A DNA stretch of 64,000 bases from Arthrobacter sp. Soil764 (GTDB lineage: Bacteria; Actinomycetota; Actinomycetes; Actinomycetales; Micrococcaceae), in assembly GCF_001428075.1 (NCBI RefSeq), contig NZ_LMSI01000019.1:895-64894 (forward strand). The letters run 5' to 3'. A program made the position numbers and the translations under genes. A model generated the notes under the pieces. It ran no database searches. It was not told the origin of the DNA and worked only from the letters and a program-made list of their open reading frames with translations. Positions 26,282 through 36,324 of the stretch are shown here, one piece after another (the first letter of the stretch is position 1; each line of letters opens with the position of its first letter).

Positions 26282-29200
26282 GTGCGGCCCACCTTTCCTG
26301 CCGGTCCGGCAACCCGCTCCGCCATCTACTGGCTGGGAGTCCTGGCCGCCCTCAAAGCCCTGTCCCTGGTCCTGATCGGCCAGGCGGTGGCCTCCGTCCT
26401 GGCCGGCCTTGTAGCCGGGAACCCTGCCTGGGCAACCCAGCTTACGGCCGGACTCGCCGGCGTCGTCCTCCGATCGCTGACCGTCTGGGGCCAGGCCGTC
26501 GCCGCCCGCCGCGCTGCCCTGGGAGTCAAGGAAGAGCTCCGGGCGGAGCTGCTGGCGCGTGCCCTGCGCACGGGCGTCCGGTCCTCAGGCCCTGCCGACG
26601 GCGGCCTGGCAGTACTGGCAACCCGCGGACTGGACGCCCTGGACAGCTACTACACCCAGTTCCTTCCCGCGCTGGTCAACTGCGCGGCCGTGCCACTGCT
26701 GCTGGGGGCCCGGATCCTCTTCGCGGACTGGGTGAGCGCGCTGGTTATTGTCCTCACCGTGCCCCTGATCCCGGTGTTCATGGTGCTGATCGGCCGGTAC
26801 ACCGAGGACAGCGTCCGCGAGGCGCAGGCGTCGCTTGCCCGGCTGAGCGCCCACATGCTGGAGCTGGCCAAAGGCCTGCCGGTCCTGGTGGGACTGGGCC
26901 GGGCCACCGCCCAGCGCAAGGCCCTGGAGGAAATCTCCGACGAATACCGCACCCGCACCATGGGCACCCTGCGGACCGCCTTCCTGTCCGCCCTGGCCCT
27001 GGAACTCATCGCCACCATTTCGGTGGCCGTCGTTGCCGTCTTCATCGGGGTGCGGCTGGTCCACGGCGACATGCCACTGGAAGCCGGCCTGCTGGCGCTC
27101 CTCCTCGCACCGGACTGCTACCTTCCGCTGCGTGAACTGGGCACCGCCCACCACGCCAGCGACGACGGCCGGGTGGCGCTCGCGGAAACCGCCGCCGTGA
27201 CCGGCGCCCCCGAGCCAACACCCCTGCCGGCGGCAAAGGCCGGCAGGCCCGGTGCCCCGCTGGAGGTCACCGGACTTACTGTGACCTACCCCGGACGGTC
27301 CGAAGCAGCCGTGGGACCCCTCACCTTCACCGCGCCGCAGGACAGGATCACCGCCCTGGACGGACCCAGCGGCGCGGGCAAGAGCACCATCCTGGGCGTG
27401 CTGGCCGGAACCATCGGCGCCGGCGGCGGGACGGTCATCACCGGATCCGTCAGCGGACTGGACCGCCGTGCCGTGGCCTGGGTGCCGCAGCACCCCGTCA
27501 TGGTGGCAGGCACCGTCCTGGACGAGGTGCTGCTGTACCTTTTGCCGGACCCCGGCCGGGGGACGGACCGGTTGGCCGCCGAAGAGACTGCCCGCCGCTG
27601 CCTCGACCGCGCCGGAGCAGCCCACCTGGCCGCGAAGCACCAGGCGGAATTGAGCCCCGGCGAGCTGCGCCGCGTGGCCCTGGCCCGCGGGCTGGCCAGG
27701 ATCGAGGCCGGTGCCACCCTCCTGCTGCTGGACGAGCCCACGGCCCATCTGGACGATACTTCCGCGCTCGTGGTGGAGTACGCCATCCGGCGGCTCCGCG
27801 GCCAGGCCACCGTCATCCTGGTGGCCCACAACCAGCGCACCCGCCAGCTCGCAGACCTCCTAGTGCCGGTGGGAACGGGGAGCCAGGCCGCGCCGGCAAC
27901 ACTCCGGGATGACAGCGGTGAGCAGCTCCTGCCCGCTGCCGCCGCGGACCCTGCCCCAGCAGTGGCGGCCGTGGGCAACGCAGGCAACAACGCCGGCACC
28001 AGCCAGCCCGCCCAGGCCGCACCTGGCCCGGTCCGCCTCCTCGCCGCCCTCCTGGCACCGGTGCGGGGAAAGTTTGCCGCGGCCGCTTTGGTCGGCACCC
28101 TGGCGGCCGTCTTCGCCGTCGCGCTTTCCGGCCTGTCCGGCTGGCTCATCATCCGCGCCAGCGAGCAGCCGCCCATCCTCTACCTCCTGACCGCCATTGT
28201 CGGCGTCCGGTTCTTCGGCATCGGCCGGGCCGTCTTCCGCTACTGGGAGCGGCTGCTGCTGCACGATGCCGTCTTTGCCGCACTCACCCGCCTGCGCGGC
28301 CGGCTTTGGGAGTCACTGAGCCGCAGGGCCCTGTCGCTGCGCCGGCTCCTGCAGGGCGGCAACGTGCTGGGGACGGTCATTGACGACGTGGACACGGTCC
28401 GCGACCTGCTTCCGCGCGTGGTCCTGCCGCCCATCACGGCATTGGCAGTATCCGTCCTGGCCGTGACCGCCACCGCCGTCCTGGTCCCGGCAGCCCTTCC
28501 CGCGGTTGCGGGCGCGGCCATCAGCGGCCTGCTGCTGGCCCCCGCGGCGGCACTGTGGGGCGACCGAAAATCCGCCAGCGCCGAGCAGTTACTTCGCTCC
28601 GGCGTCCTGCGCCGCGTCACGGCGGCCCTGGACGCGCGCGCCGAACTGCACGCAAACGGCGTGGCACCCCGCGTGCTTGAGGCGCTGCTGGCAGAGGACC
28701 GCCGCGCCACGCGCGCATCCCAGCGCTCAGCCTGGGCCGACGGCCTGGGACATGCCGTCGCCACCGCCGCCTGCGGCACCGCGGCGCTGGCCGCCGCATG
28801 GCTGGCGGCTCCCGGCGTCCTCGCGGCCCAGGTGGCCCCGGCCACGGCAGCCGTCGTGGTGCTCCTGCTGCTTGCGCTGGTGGAACCGTACGCAGCGATG
28901 ACGACGGCGGTCCGGCAGTTCCCGGCGCTCCGTACCGTCATGCGCAGGGTGGGGGAGTCGGGGGCCCTTGAGAGCGGCGGCGAGGCATCCGATGGGCTGC
29001 AGTCCGTTCCCGGCCGGGCGGGCGGTCTGCCCGGCGTTGAACTGGTGGACCTTGCCGCGGCGTGGCCGGGCGGCTCCCCGGTCTTCACAGGCGTGGACGC
29101 GGTGGCAGCTCCGGGGCGGTGGCTGGCAGTGACCGGGCCGTCGGGTTCGGGAAAGTCCACCCTGCTCTCGGTGCTGCTGGGGTTCCTGCCGCCGGCCACG

Positions 29201-29785
29201 GGCCAGGTGCGGGTCACCGGCCGGGCGGCGTGGTGCCCGCAGGAGGCGCACCTTTTCGACTCCACCATCCGTGGCAACCTGATGGTGGGCAGGCCGTCAG
29301 GGAACGCTGCACCACCGCTGGCGGATGACGGGCTGGAAGCCGTCCTGGCCGCCGTCGGACTTGCCGGCCTGGTGGGCCGGCTCCCGGCGGGACTGGACAC
29401 CCGGATCGGTCCCGGCGGTGCCTTCCTGAGCGGCGGCGAGCGCCAGCGTCTGGCCGTGGCACGGACACTGCTGACCGGTGCGGAGGTGATCCTGCTGGAT
29501 GAACCCACCGCCCACCTGGACGCGGAGTCCGCGGCCGCCATGCTGGCGGACCTGCGCGCAGGGCTGCGGGACCGCACCGTGGTGCTGGTCACCCACAACC
29601 CGGCAGATATCCTGGCCGGCGACGCCCGGCTGGATCTTTCGGCGTCATCCGGACAGCGCCGCGGATCGCTGGCCGCTTCCCGCTTGGCCCGGACTGGCTG
29701 GGGTTCTTTAGCCGTCGACGTCGTGAAGGTGGTGGACGACGTCGTGCAGGAAGTATTGGGAGAGCGTGAGGACAGTGAACTCTGA
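26282..29785 (+). CDS. cydDC: Fused CydD-CydC ABC exporter
   Basis: A thiol/haem-related ABC exporter needed for cytochrome bd assembly. Two full half-transporters are joined in one 1167-residue chain. The N-terminal half has its P-loop GPSGAGKST near 360, signature LSPGE near 456 and Walker B LLLLDEPTAHLDD. The C-terminal half has GPSGSGKST near 951, LSGGE near 1049 and VILLDEPTAHLDA. An Ala-rich linker near 540-580 joins them. In E. coli these are separate genes; fusion is common in Micrococcales, from memory. The GTG at 26282 is preferred because it follows cydB by 1 bp; the upstream frame lies inside cydB. The last ~26 codons (DVVKVVDDVVQEVLGERED) overlap the convergent DinB-like gene, which suggests loss of an earlier stop codon. 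Confidence 0.93.
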   Translation: MRPTFPAGPATRSAIYWLGVLAALKALSLVLIGQAVASVLAGLVAGNPAWATQLTAGLAGVVLRSLTVWGQAVAARRAALGVKEELRAELLARALRTGVRSSGPADGGLAVLATRGLDALDSYYTQFLPALVNCAAVPLLLGARILFADWVSALVIVLTVPLIPVFMVLIGRYTEDSVREAQASLARLSAHMLELAKGLPVLVGLGRATAQRKALEEISDEYRTRTMGTLRTAFLSALALELIATISVAVVAVFIGVRLVHGDMPLEAGLLALLLAPDCYLPLRELGTAHHASDDGRVALAETAAVTGAPEPTPLPAAKAGRPGAPLEVTGLTVTYPGRSEAAVGPLTFTAPQDRITALDGPSGAGKSTILGVLAGTIGAGGGTVITGSVSGLDRRAVAWVPQHPVMVAGTVLDEVLLYLLPDPGRGTDRLAAEETARRCLDRAGAAHLAAKHQAELSPGELRRVALARGLARIEAGATLLLLDEPTAHLDDTSALVVEYAIRRLRGQATVILVAHNQRTRQLADLLVPVGTGSQAAPATLRDDSGEQLLPAAAADPAPAVAAVGNAGNNAGTSQPAQAAPGPVRLLAALLAPVRGKFAAAALVGTLAAVFAVALSGLSGWLIIRASEQPPILYLLTAIVGVRFFGIGRAVFRYWERLLLHDAVFAALTRLRGRLWESLSRRALSLRRLLQGGNVLGTVIDDVDTVRDLLPRVVLPPITALAVSVLAVTATAVLVPAALPAVAGAAISGLLLAPAAALWGDRKSASAEQLLRSGVLRRVTAALDARAELHANGVAPRVLEALLAEDRRATRASQRSAWADGLGHAVATAACGTAALAAAWLAAPGVLAAQVAPATAAVVVLLLLALVEPYAAMTTAVRQFPALRTVMRRVGESGALESGGEASDGLQSVPGRAGGLPGVELVDLAAAWPGGSPVFTGVDAVAAPGRWLAVTGPSGSGKSTLLSVLLGFLPPATGQVRVTGRAAWCPQEAHLFDSTIRGNLMVGRPSGNAAPPLADDGLEAVLAAVGLAGLVGRLPAGLDTRIGPGGAFLSGGERQRLAVARTLLTGAEVILLDEPTAHLDAESAAAMLADLRAGLRDRTVVLVTHNPADILAGDARLDLSASSGQRRGSLAASRLARTGWGSLAVDVVKVVDDVVQEVLGEREDSEL

Positions 29786-30226
29786 GCCGTTGCTGCGCAG
29801 CCCCCTGCGTCCCCAGTCCTCTTCCCGGACGCGGGCGAAGGCCTCAGCAGCCTGGTGGCCTTCCGCCGTCAGTTCGCGGGCCACCTCGGATGGTTCGGCG
29901 TTGGCGTAGTCCTTCTCGACGGCCGTCCGGTCCTGGTCCCAATCCTCGAAACGGGCGCCGTCTTCGGCCAGCATCAGGTTCAGCCGCTGGTCGAAGAGTG
30001 CGAAGACGTCCCGCACATGGCATGCATACTCCAGGGCCGACCATGTGTCGTCGTCGGGGCGCTGCGCGGCGTCCGGCCGGCGGAGGACGGCCCGCCACCG
30101 GGGGATCATGCTTTCGATGCTCCCGGGAACCGTTGCCGGCGTGGCCGTGGAGGCGTCGAAGGAGCAGTCCGGGCAGGGGCGGGACAGGACCCAGGTCCAG
30201 TCCTTGGCATCAGGAACGATAGGCAT
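29708..30226 (-). CDS. DinB-like (DfsB/YfiT) four-helix metalloprotein
   Basis: A 172-residue DinB-superfamily protein; members often act as bacillithiol/mycothiol-dependent transferases or are uncharacterised. The likely metal histidines are in SALEYACHVRDVF and in the C-terminal FLHDVVHHLHDV. The N-terminus has a WTWVLSRPCPDCSFDAS motif with a CPDC pair, typical of the actinobacterial maleylpyruvate-isomerase/DinB-like subgroup. A TAGACT hexamer lies 6 nt before the ATG. Its 3' end overlaps the convergent cydDC gene by 78 bp. The substrate is unknown. Confidence 0.85.
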   Translation of the reverse strand: MPIVPDAKDWTWVLSRPCPDCSFDASTATPATVPGSIESMIPRWRAVLRRPDAAQRPDDDTWSALEYACHVRDVFALFDQRLNLMLAEDGARFEDWDQDRTAVEKDYANAEPSEVARELTAEGHQAAEAFARVREEDWGRRGLRSNGSEFTVLTLSQYFLHDVVHHLHDVDG

Positions 30227-30232
30227 GGGAGC

Positions 30233-30238
30233 AGTCTA
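30233..30238 (-). promoter_or_regulatory. -10 hexamer of the DinB-like gene (leaderless)
   Basis: TAGACT on the minus strand lies exactly 6 nt before the ATG. There is no Shine-Dalgarno sequence. Confidence 0.45.
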
Positions 30239-30260
30239 AGCGGTGTCCATGCGCCCGAAG

Positions 30261-32777
30261 CTACGCCTCTGCCGGGCCGTCCGTCCATGCCATCGCCGGA
30301 CCCACCGCTTCAACCGCCTGGGAGAGCGGGACGCCCGAACCGTCGCGGCGGCCGTGTTCCTGCGGCAGCGACCGCGCCACGCCCGCAGCGGATGAAGCCT
30401 TGGCCGGACCATGCCCGGCCCAGGCGAGCAGCAGCATGTCCTCACCCTTGAGGAACCGGTGTGACCGGACCCCGGCGGTGGCACGCCCCTTGGCCGGATA
30501 CTCGGAGAAGGCCGTGACCTTGGCCGTGCCCGGGGCGGTGCCCGGCAGGGCGCCGTTGGTGCCGGCGATGGTGACCACGACGGCGGCCTCGTCCTTGGGC
30601 TGGACGGCGCCGAAGAAGATCACCTGGTCGCCCGCGGCGAGCTTGATCCCGGCCATGCCGCCGGCGGTACGTCCCTGGGGGCGGACGACGGCGGCGGGGA
30701 ACTTCAGCAGCTGGGCCTCCCGGGTGAGGAACACCAGTTCGGTGTCGTCGTCTCCGGCGGGGGCCACCCCCACCACCACGTCCTTGTCCTTGAGGGTGAT
30801 GACTTCCCAGTCCTCGCGGTTCAGCGGGTAGTCCGGCTGGACGCGCTTCACCACACCCTGCGCCGTACCGATGGCCAGGACTTCGTCGAGGCGCACGAAC
30901 GCCACCAGGGTTTCGCCCTTCACCAGGGTGAGGAACTCCTTGGCCGGGACGCCTCCCGCCAGGTTGGGCAGGCCGGTCACCGGCGGCAGGACCGGCATGT
31001 CCATGACCTGCAGGCGCAGCATGCGGCCCAGCGAGGTGACGGCCGCGATTTCGCCGCGGGCCGAGGTCTTCACCACGGAGGCGTACACGTCATGCTTGCT
31101 CCGGGGCCCGGCCTCGGCCAGCGGCTCCTGGTTGCTGGTGCGGGCCACCTGCCCGGAGGCGGTGAGGATGGCCCAGCAGGGGTCGTCAGCGATCTCCAGT
31201 GCCAGCGGCGCGGCCTTGCCCTTTTTGCCATTGGCCGCCACCAGTTCGGCGGACGCAACGGTGGGGGCTACGGCCTCGGATTCCAGCAGCACGGTGCGGC
31301 GCGGGGTGCCATGTTCCTCGGCAATGGCACCGAGTTCGTCGGAGACCACGGTGCGGAGCAGTTCCTCGGAGTCCAGGATGGCCTGCAGTTCCGCGATTTC
31401 GCGGCGGAGTTCGTCCTGTTCCTTCTCCAGCTCGATCCGGGAGTACTTGGTGAGCTGGCGGAGGCGCAGTTCCAGGATGTAGTTCGCCTGGATCTCGGTG
31501 AGGTCGTAGATGGACATCAGGCGCTCACGCGCTGCTGAGGCCTCGTCGGAGGACCGGATGATCTGGATGACCTCATCGATGTCCACGATGGCGATGAGGA
31601 GGCCCTCCACCAGGTGCAGGCGGTCCTTCTTCCTCCCGAGCCGGAAGACGGTCCGGCGCCGGACCACGTTGATGCGGTGGTTGACGTAGACGCGCAACAG
31701 GTCTACCAGGCCAAGCGTCTGCGGCTGGCCGTCCACCAGCGTGACGTTGTTGATGCCGAAGGAGTCCTCCATCGGCGTGTACCGGTAGAGCTGGTGCAGG
31801 ACCGCGTTCGGGTTGAAGCCGTTCTTGAGCTCAATGACCAGCCGCAGCCCATGCTTGCGGTCCGTCAGGTCCACGATGTCGCTGATGCCGGTCAGTTTCT
31901 TGGCGTTGACGGCATCCTTGATCTTCTCGATCACCTTCTCCGGGCCCACCATGTACGGCAGTTCGGTGACCACCAGGCCGGTACGGCGTGCGGAGAGCTG
32001 TTCCACCTCCACCTTTGCCCGGGTCTTGAAGGAGCCGCGGCCGGTGGCGTAGGCATCGCGGATGCCGTCCAGGCCAACGATGCGGCCGCCGCTGGGCAGG
32101 TCAGGGCCCGGGACGAACCGCATGAGGTCATCGAGGGTAGCGTCCGGGTTGGCAATCAGGTGCCGGGCGGCGGAGATGACCTCCACCAGGTTGTGCGGGG
32201 CCATGTTGGTGGCCATGCCGACGGCGATCCCGGTGGCACCGTTGACCAGCAGGTTGGGGAACGCGGCGGGAAGGACGTCCGGCTGGGTCAGCTGGTTGTC
32301 ATAGTTGGGGACGAAGTCCACCACGTCTTCGTCGAGGTGGTTGGTGAGGGTGAGGGCGGCCGCCGCCAGCCTTGCTTCGGTGTACCGCGGCGCTGCCGGG
32401 CCGTCGTCGAGCGAGCCGAAGTTGCCGTGCCCGTCAATCAGCGGCAGCCGCAGCGAGAAGTCCTGCGCCATGCGCACCATGGCGTCATAGATGGCGGCGT
32501 CCCCGTGCGGGTGCAGCTTGCCCATGACCTCGCCCACCACGCGGGCGCTCTTGACGTGGCCCCGGTCCGGGCGCAGGCCCATGTCGCTCATCATGTACAG
32601 GATGCGGCGCTGCACCGGCTTCAGCCCGTCACGGGCGTCGGGGAGGGCACGGGAGTAGATCACCGAATACGCGTACTCCAGAAAGGAGCCCTGCATTTCA
32701 GACGTCACATCGATATCGACGATGTTTTCCGTGTAGTCGCTCTCAACGATTGGCTGTGAACTTTGGCGGCGTGCCAT
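30261..32777 (-). CDS. parC: DNA topoisomerase IV subunit A (ParC)
   Basis: The breakage-reunion subunit that pairs with ParE. The 838 residues include the winged-helix/tower domains, catalytic tyrosine Y132 in APRYTEARL, and a C-terminal beta-pinwheel with no gyrA box (no QRRGG-type motif seen), which favours topoisomerase IV over gyrase. In the quinolone-determining region the sequence is [12 protein letters not shown]: residue 94, equivalent to E. coli GyrA S83, is alanine, while the acidic residue D98 is kept. The gene lies 8 kb from parE with the cyd region between. Its ATG has a weak purine-rich site upstream (TTTACCAAACCCC precedes it on the coding strand), so the start rests on homology. 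Confidence 0.93.
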   Translation of the reverse strand: MARRQSSQPIVESDYTENIVDIDVTSEMQGSFLEYAYSVIYSRALPDARDGLKPVQRRILYMMSDMGLRPDRGHVKSARVVGEVMGKLHPHGDAAIYDAMVRMAQDFSLRLPLIDGHGNFGSLDDGPAAPRYTEARLAAAALTLTNHLDEDVVDFVPNYDNQLTQPDVLPAAFPNLLVNGATGIAVGMATNMAPHNLVEVISAARHLIANPDATLDDLMRFVPGPDLPSGGRIVGLDGIRDAYATGRGSFKTRAKVEVEQLSARRTGLVVTELPYMVGPEKVIEKIKDAVNAKKLTGISDIVDLTDRKHGLRLVIELKNGFNPNAVLHQLYRYTPMEDSFGINNVTLVDGQPQTLGLVDLLRVYVNHRINVVRRRTVFRLGRKKDRLHLVEGLLIAIVDIDEVIQIIRSSDEASAARERLMSIYDLTEIQANYILELRLRQLTKYSRIELEKEQDELRREIAELQAILDSEELLRTVVSDELGAIAEEHGTPRRTVLLESEAVAPTVASAELVAANGKKGKAAPLALEIADDPCWAILTASGQVARTSNQEPLAEAGPRSKHDVYASVVKTSARGEIAAVTSLGRMLRLQVMDMPVLPPVTGLPNLAGGVPAKEFLTLVKGETLVAFVRLDEVLAIGTAQGVVKRVQPDYPLNREDWEVITLKDKDVVVGVAPAGDDDTELVFLTREAQLLKFPAAVVRPQGRTAGGMAGIKLAAGDQVIFFGAVQPKDEAAVVVTIAGTNGALPGTAPGTAKVTAFSEYPAKGRATAGVRSHRFLKGEDMLLLAWAGHGPAKASSAAGVARSLPQEHGRRDGSGVPLSQAVEAVGPAMAWTDGPAEA

Positions 32778-32841
32778 GGGGTTTGGTAAATCCTTCTGGG
32801 GTTACTGCGCAGCCTTGGGGTGTGCTGCGATAGTTTTTGGC

Positions 32842-32854
32842 TAGGCTAAGCCTA
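32842..32854 (+). promoter_or_regulatory. Palindromic -10 region of the GNAT/acyl-CoA synthetase gene
   Basis: TAGGCTAAGCCTA is a perfect palindrome around a central A. Its left arm, TAGGCT, is a TANNNT hexamer 6 nt before the ATG at 32854, so the gene may be leaderless and the dyad may bind a regulator. Confidence 0.45.
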
Positions 32855-35538
32855 TGGTGGATCAGCCCGGGGACGGCGAATATCCGGAACATTGGGAAGC
32901 CGATGTCGTCCTGCGCGACGGCGGGACAGCGCACCTGCGGCCCATCCACCCGTCGGACGCGGACGCGGTGCAGGCCTTCCACACCGGACAGTCGCAGAAC
33001 TCAATCTACATGCGCTTCTTTGCCTTCAAGGCCAGGTTATCCGCCAAGGAACTCAAGCGCTTCACGGAAGTGGACTACAAGGACCGGGTGGCGTTCGTCA
33101 TCACCATCCATGGGGAAATCATCGGGATTGGCCGGTATGACCGGCTTGCCGATCCCACCGAGGCAGAGGTCGCCTTCAACATCGCCGACGCCCACCAGGG
33201 GAGGGGCATCGGGTCAATCCTCCTGGAGCACCTGGCCGCCGCTGCGCACGAAAACGGGATCCGGAAGTTCACCGCCGAGGTCTTGCCGGAAAACCGCAAG
33301 ATGCTGATGGTCTTCTCCGACGCCGGCTATGACGTCAAGCGCCACTTCGACGACGGCGTCGTGTCCCTCGAGTTCAACATCGACCCCACCGAGAAATCAC
33401 GCGCCGTGATGGAATCCCGCGAGCACCGCGCCGAGGCGAGGAGCGTCCGGGAGCTGCTGGCGCCGTCGTCCGTTGCTGTGATCGGTGCCAGCCGCAAGTG
33501 GGGCACCGTGGGGTACCAGCTGCTGGAGCACATCATCGAGGGTGGCTTCCACGGCTCCGTGTACGCCATCAACCCCGAAGCGCTGGAGCTGGCGGGGATG
33601 ATGTCCTACGGCAAGCTCTCCGAAGTTCCCGAACCCGTCCAGCTGGCCATCATCGCCGTCCCCTACGAGGAAGTGGCCGGCGTCGTGGCTGAGTGTGCCG
33701 CAGCGGGGGTCAAGGGCGTGGTGATTGCCTCGGCAGGCTTTGCGGACGACGGCGGGCGGGGCCTTCTGCGCCAGCGCGCCCTGGTGCGCCAGGCCAGGGC
33801 CAACGGGATGCGGGTGATCGGCCCCGCATCGCTGGGCATCGTCAACACCCACCCGGACGTGTCCCTGAATGCCTCGATGGCACCCACCATGCCGCGCCGC
33901 GGCGGCCTGGGCCTGTTCAGCCAGTCGGCGGCCATCGGCGTCTCGCTCTACGCCGCTTCCAGCCGGCGCCGGCTGGGACTGTCCAGCCTCCTCTCGGCAG
34001 GCAACAGGGCCGACGTCTCCGGCAACGACATGATGCAGTACTGGGAGGACGACGCCGACACCTCCGCGGTGGGCCTGTACCTCGAATCAATCGGCAACCC
34101 GCGCAAGTTCTCCCGCATCGCGCGCCGCCTGGCCCGCACCAAGCCGGTCATCGTGGCCAAGTCGGACACCATGGGACTCCGCCTGCCGCCCGGACACGCT
34201 GTCCGGACCACCCAGGCGCCGGCCGGGGCGCTGGATGCCATGCTGCGCCAGTCGGGCGTGATCCGGGTGGAAACGGTGGAACAGCTGGTGGATGTGGCCC
34301 AGGTGGTATCAGGACAGCCGTTGCCCGCAGGACCGGACGTGGCGATCTTCAGCAACTCCCAGGCGCTGGGGAACGTCGTCGCGGACAGCGCCGCAGCCCA
34401 TGGGCTGGGAGTGGCCCGGGTGGTTTCCGGACTGGACCTCGATGCCGGCCAGTCCGTGGCCCTGCCCGCACTGCGGAAGGCCCTCCTTGACGCCCTGGCC
34501 TCGGATGCCGTGCACGCCGCCGTCGCCGCACTGCTGCCGGCCCGCGGGCTGACTGCCGACGCCGTGGCACAGGTCCTGGCGGAATGTTCGGCCAGTGCCG
34601 GGAAGCCGGTGGTGGCAGCCTTCACCGGAATCCTGGACCCCGCCATCAACGTCGAAGGCCTGGTGGGGGCGGAAGACTGTACCGTCCCCTGCTTTTCCAA
34701 CCCCGGCGCCGCCGTGGCCGCGCTCGCGGCCGTGGTCAGGTACGCGGAGTGGGCGGCCCGCGACCAGGGGCAGTTCGTCGAACCCGCCGGCTGCGACCCC
34801 CGGCAGGCCGAAGCCGAACTCGACGCGCTGCTCGGGGACGTCACGGGCGAACAGCTCAAGCGGCTGGACCCCGCTGCGGCTGCTTCCCTGCTGGGGCATT
34901 ACGGCATCTCCGTCCTGCCCTCTGCCGGCTTCACCACCCCGGATGAGGCTGTGGCCGCAGCAGATGCACTGGGCTGGCCGGTGGTCCTGAAAACCACCGA
35001 CCCCGCACTGCGGCACCGGCTGGACCTTGGCGGGGTGCGCCTCGGCATCGAGGACGCGGAATCGTTGCGGCTCAACATCGAACAGATGCGGCGGGCGCTC
35101 GCGGCCTACGGCGATCCGGTCCTGGAGGTCCAGGCCATGGCGCCCGTGGGGCAGGCCTGTACCTTCCGCGCCATCGAGGATCCGCTGCTGGGCCCGGTCA
35201 TCTCGTTTGGCCTCGCCGGTGACGCCGTCAACCTCCTGGATGACTGGTCGCACCGGGTACCGCCGCTCTCCGCGGCGGACGTCCACGATTTCGTCCGGGC
35301 CCCCCGGGCGTCCCGGAAGCTCTTCGGCTACCAGGGCCTGCCGGCCGTGGACGTGCAGGCGCTGGAGGACCTCGCCGCGCGGCTGGCCTGGATGAAGGAC
35401 AACCACCCGGAGATCGCGCTGGTGGAATTCAACCCCGTCTTGTGCGGCACCTCAGGGGTCACTATCCTCGCCGCCGACGTGCGCATCGGCAACGCCGCGC
35501 AGCGCACCGACAGCGCCCGCCGGGCCATGCTGGGCTGA
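32854..35538 (+). CDS. GNAT domain / NDP-forming acyl-CoA synthetase-like fusion (Pat-type acetyltransferase)
   Basis: An 894-residue fusion related to protein lysine acetyltransferases of the Pat family. Residues about 20-175 form a GNAT domain with acetyl-CoA-binding loop HQGRGIGSILLEHL. A CoA-binding Rossmann domain begins near 200 (SVAVIGASRKWGTVGYQLLE), followed by succinyl-CoA-ligase-like domains and an ATP-grasp domain from about 665 (LGHYGISVLPSAGF, WPVVLKTTDPALRH). Known relatives acetylate and inactivate acetyl-CoA synthetase. In the E. coli-type enzyme the GNAT domain is C-terminal; here it is N-terminal. Whether the synthetase part is catalytic is unclear. It is divergent from parC across 76 bp. 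Confidence 0.88.
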   Translation: MVDQPGDGEYPEHWEADVVLRDGGTAHLRPIHPSDADAVQAFHTGQSQNSIYMRFFAFKARLSAKELKRFTEVDYKDRVAFVITIHGEIIGIGRYDRLADPTEAEVAFNIADAHQGRGIGSILLEHLAAAAHENGIRKFTAEVLPENRKMLMVFSDAGYDVKRHFDDGVVSLEFNIDPTEKSRAVMESREHRAEARSVRELLAPSSVAVIGASRKWGTVGYQLLEHIIEGGFHGSVYAINPEALELAGMMSYGKLSEVPEPVQLAIIAVPYEEVAGVVAECAAAGVKGVVIASAGFADDGGRGLLRQRALVRQARANGMRVIGPASLGIVNTHPDVSLNASMAPTMPRRGGLGLFSQSAAIGVSLYAASSRRRLGLSSLLSAGNRADVSGNDMMQYWEDDADTSAVGLYLESIGNPRKFSRIARRLARTKPVIVAKSDTMGLRLPPGHAVRTTQAPAGALDAMLRQSGVIRVETVEQLVDVAQVVSGQPLPAGPDVAIFSNSQALGNVVADSAAAHGLGVARVVSGLDLDAGQSVALPALRKALLDALASDAVHAAVAALLPARGLTADAVAQVLAECSASAGKPVVAAFTGILDPAINVEGLVGAEDCTVPCFSNPGAAVAALAAVVRYAEWAARDQGQFVEPAGCDPRQAEAELDALLGDVTGEQLKRLDPAAAASLLGHYGISVLPSAGFTTPDEAVAAADALGWPVVLKTTDPALRHRLDLGGVRLGIEDAESLRLNIEQMRRALAAYGDPVLEVQAMAPVGQACTFRAIEDPLLGPVISFGLAGDAVNLLDDWSHRVPPLSAADVHDFVRAPRASRKLFGYQGLPAVDVQALEDLAARLAWMKDNHPEIALVEFNPVLCGTSGVTILAADVRIGNAAQRTDSARRAMLG

Positions 35539-35579
35539 CGCGGTTAGCAAGTGACCGGACGATCTGTGAAAATGGGGGC

Positions 35580-36323
35580 ATGAGCTTCCAGCCTCCCGCT
35601 TCGGCGCCCGAAACGCCCGGAAATGAAAACCAGGCAGTCCGCCAGCACAGCTCACACAACCACGGAATCCAGGGCCAAAGCCTGGAAGATGCGCTGCAGA
35701 AGGCAGGGTTCTACCCGCGCCTGGTGTCCGACGTCGTCGATGACGCGCTGGACGGCCGCGACTGCGTGGCCCACCTGGTGCACCTGGAAACCCACTTTGA
35801 CCGTGCGGAGGTGCGCCGCCACATCACCGTGCTGGTCCTTACCGCTGACATGCTGGTGATCACCCACGTGGACGACCAGCAGCTGGACGAGGCGGGGGAG
35901 CAGATCGTCGCCCAGATCTCCACCGAGTCCGTGCCCGTGGCCCAGATCCGGTCCGTGGTGCTGAGCTACATGTACGCCCAGCCACAGAACTACAAGCCCT
36001 CGGACCCGGTCCGGGAACTCACCCTGTCCATTGCCTGGTCCGGTGGCCAGCGGCTGGACATGGGGCCGGCCAGCTGCGGCGATCCGCAGTGCGAAGCTGA
36101 CCACGGCTACACCGGAACCATCGCCCAGGAAGACATCGTGCTGCGCATCAGTGCCGAAGCTGACGGGCTGCAGGCAGTGCAGGACGCCAAGCTCTTCGCC
36201 AGGGCCCTGCGCGCGGTCAACACCGGTTCCGCAACTCCCGTATCCCACGCCCAGTCCATGGCGCCGCGGCCCCGTGCCGGGGTGTTCGGCAACCGGCTCA
36301 GCCGTGGGCACCAGCAGCGCTGA
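35580..36323 (+). CDS. DUF5998 family protein
   Basis: A 247-residue protein of the actinobacterial DUF5998 family, function unknown. The core (residues about 35-210) is alpha/beta (LEDALQKAGFYPRLVSDVVD, RRHITVLVLTADMLVITHVD) and contains a cysteine pair in CGDPQCEADHGYTG. The ends are Pro/Ala-rich. I start it at ATG 35580 with GGGGG just upstream; the longer frame overlaps the preceding gene. It is followed after 1 bp by the phosphodiesterase-type gene and then tdk, so the three form one operon. Confidence 0.85.
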   Translation: MSFQPPASAPETPGNENQAVRQHSSHNHGIQGQSLEDALQKAGFYPRLVSDVVDDALDGRDCVAHLVHLETHFDRAEVRRHITVLVLTADMLVITHVDDQQLDEAGEQIVAQISTESVPVAQIRSVVLSYMYAQPQNYKPSDPVRELTLSIAWSGGQRLDMGPASCGDPQCEADHGYTGTIAQEDIVLRISAEADGLQAVQDAKLFARALRAVNTGSATPVSHAQSMAPRPRAGVFGNRLSRGHQQR

Positions 36324-36324
36324 G

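Noticed and set aside
31614..32759. 381-codon frame opposite parC
   Set aside because: Antisense shadow; His/Val/Asp-rich with no recognisable domain.
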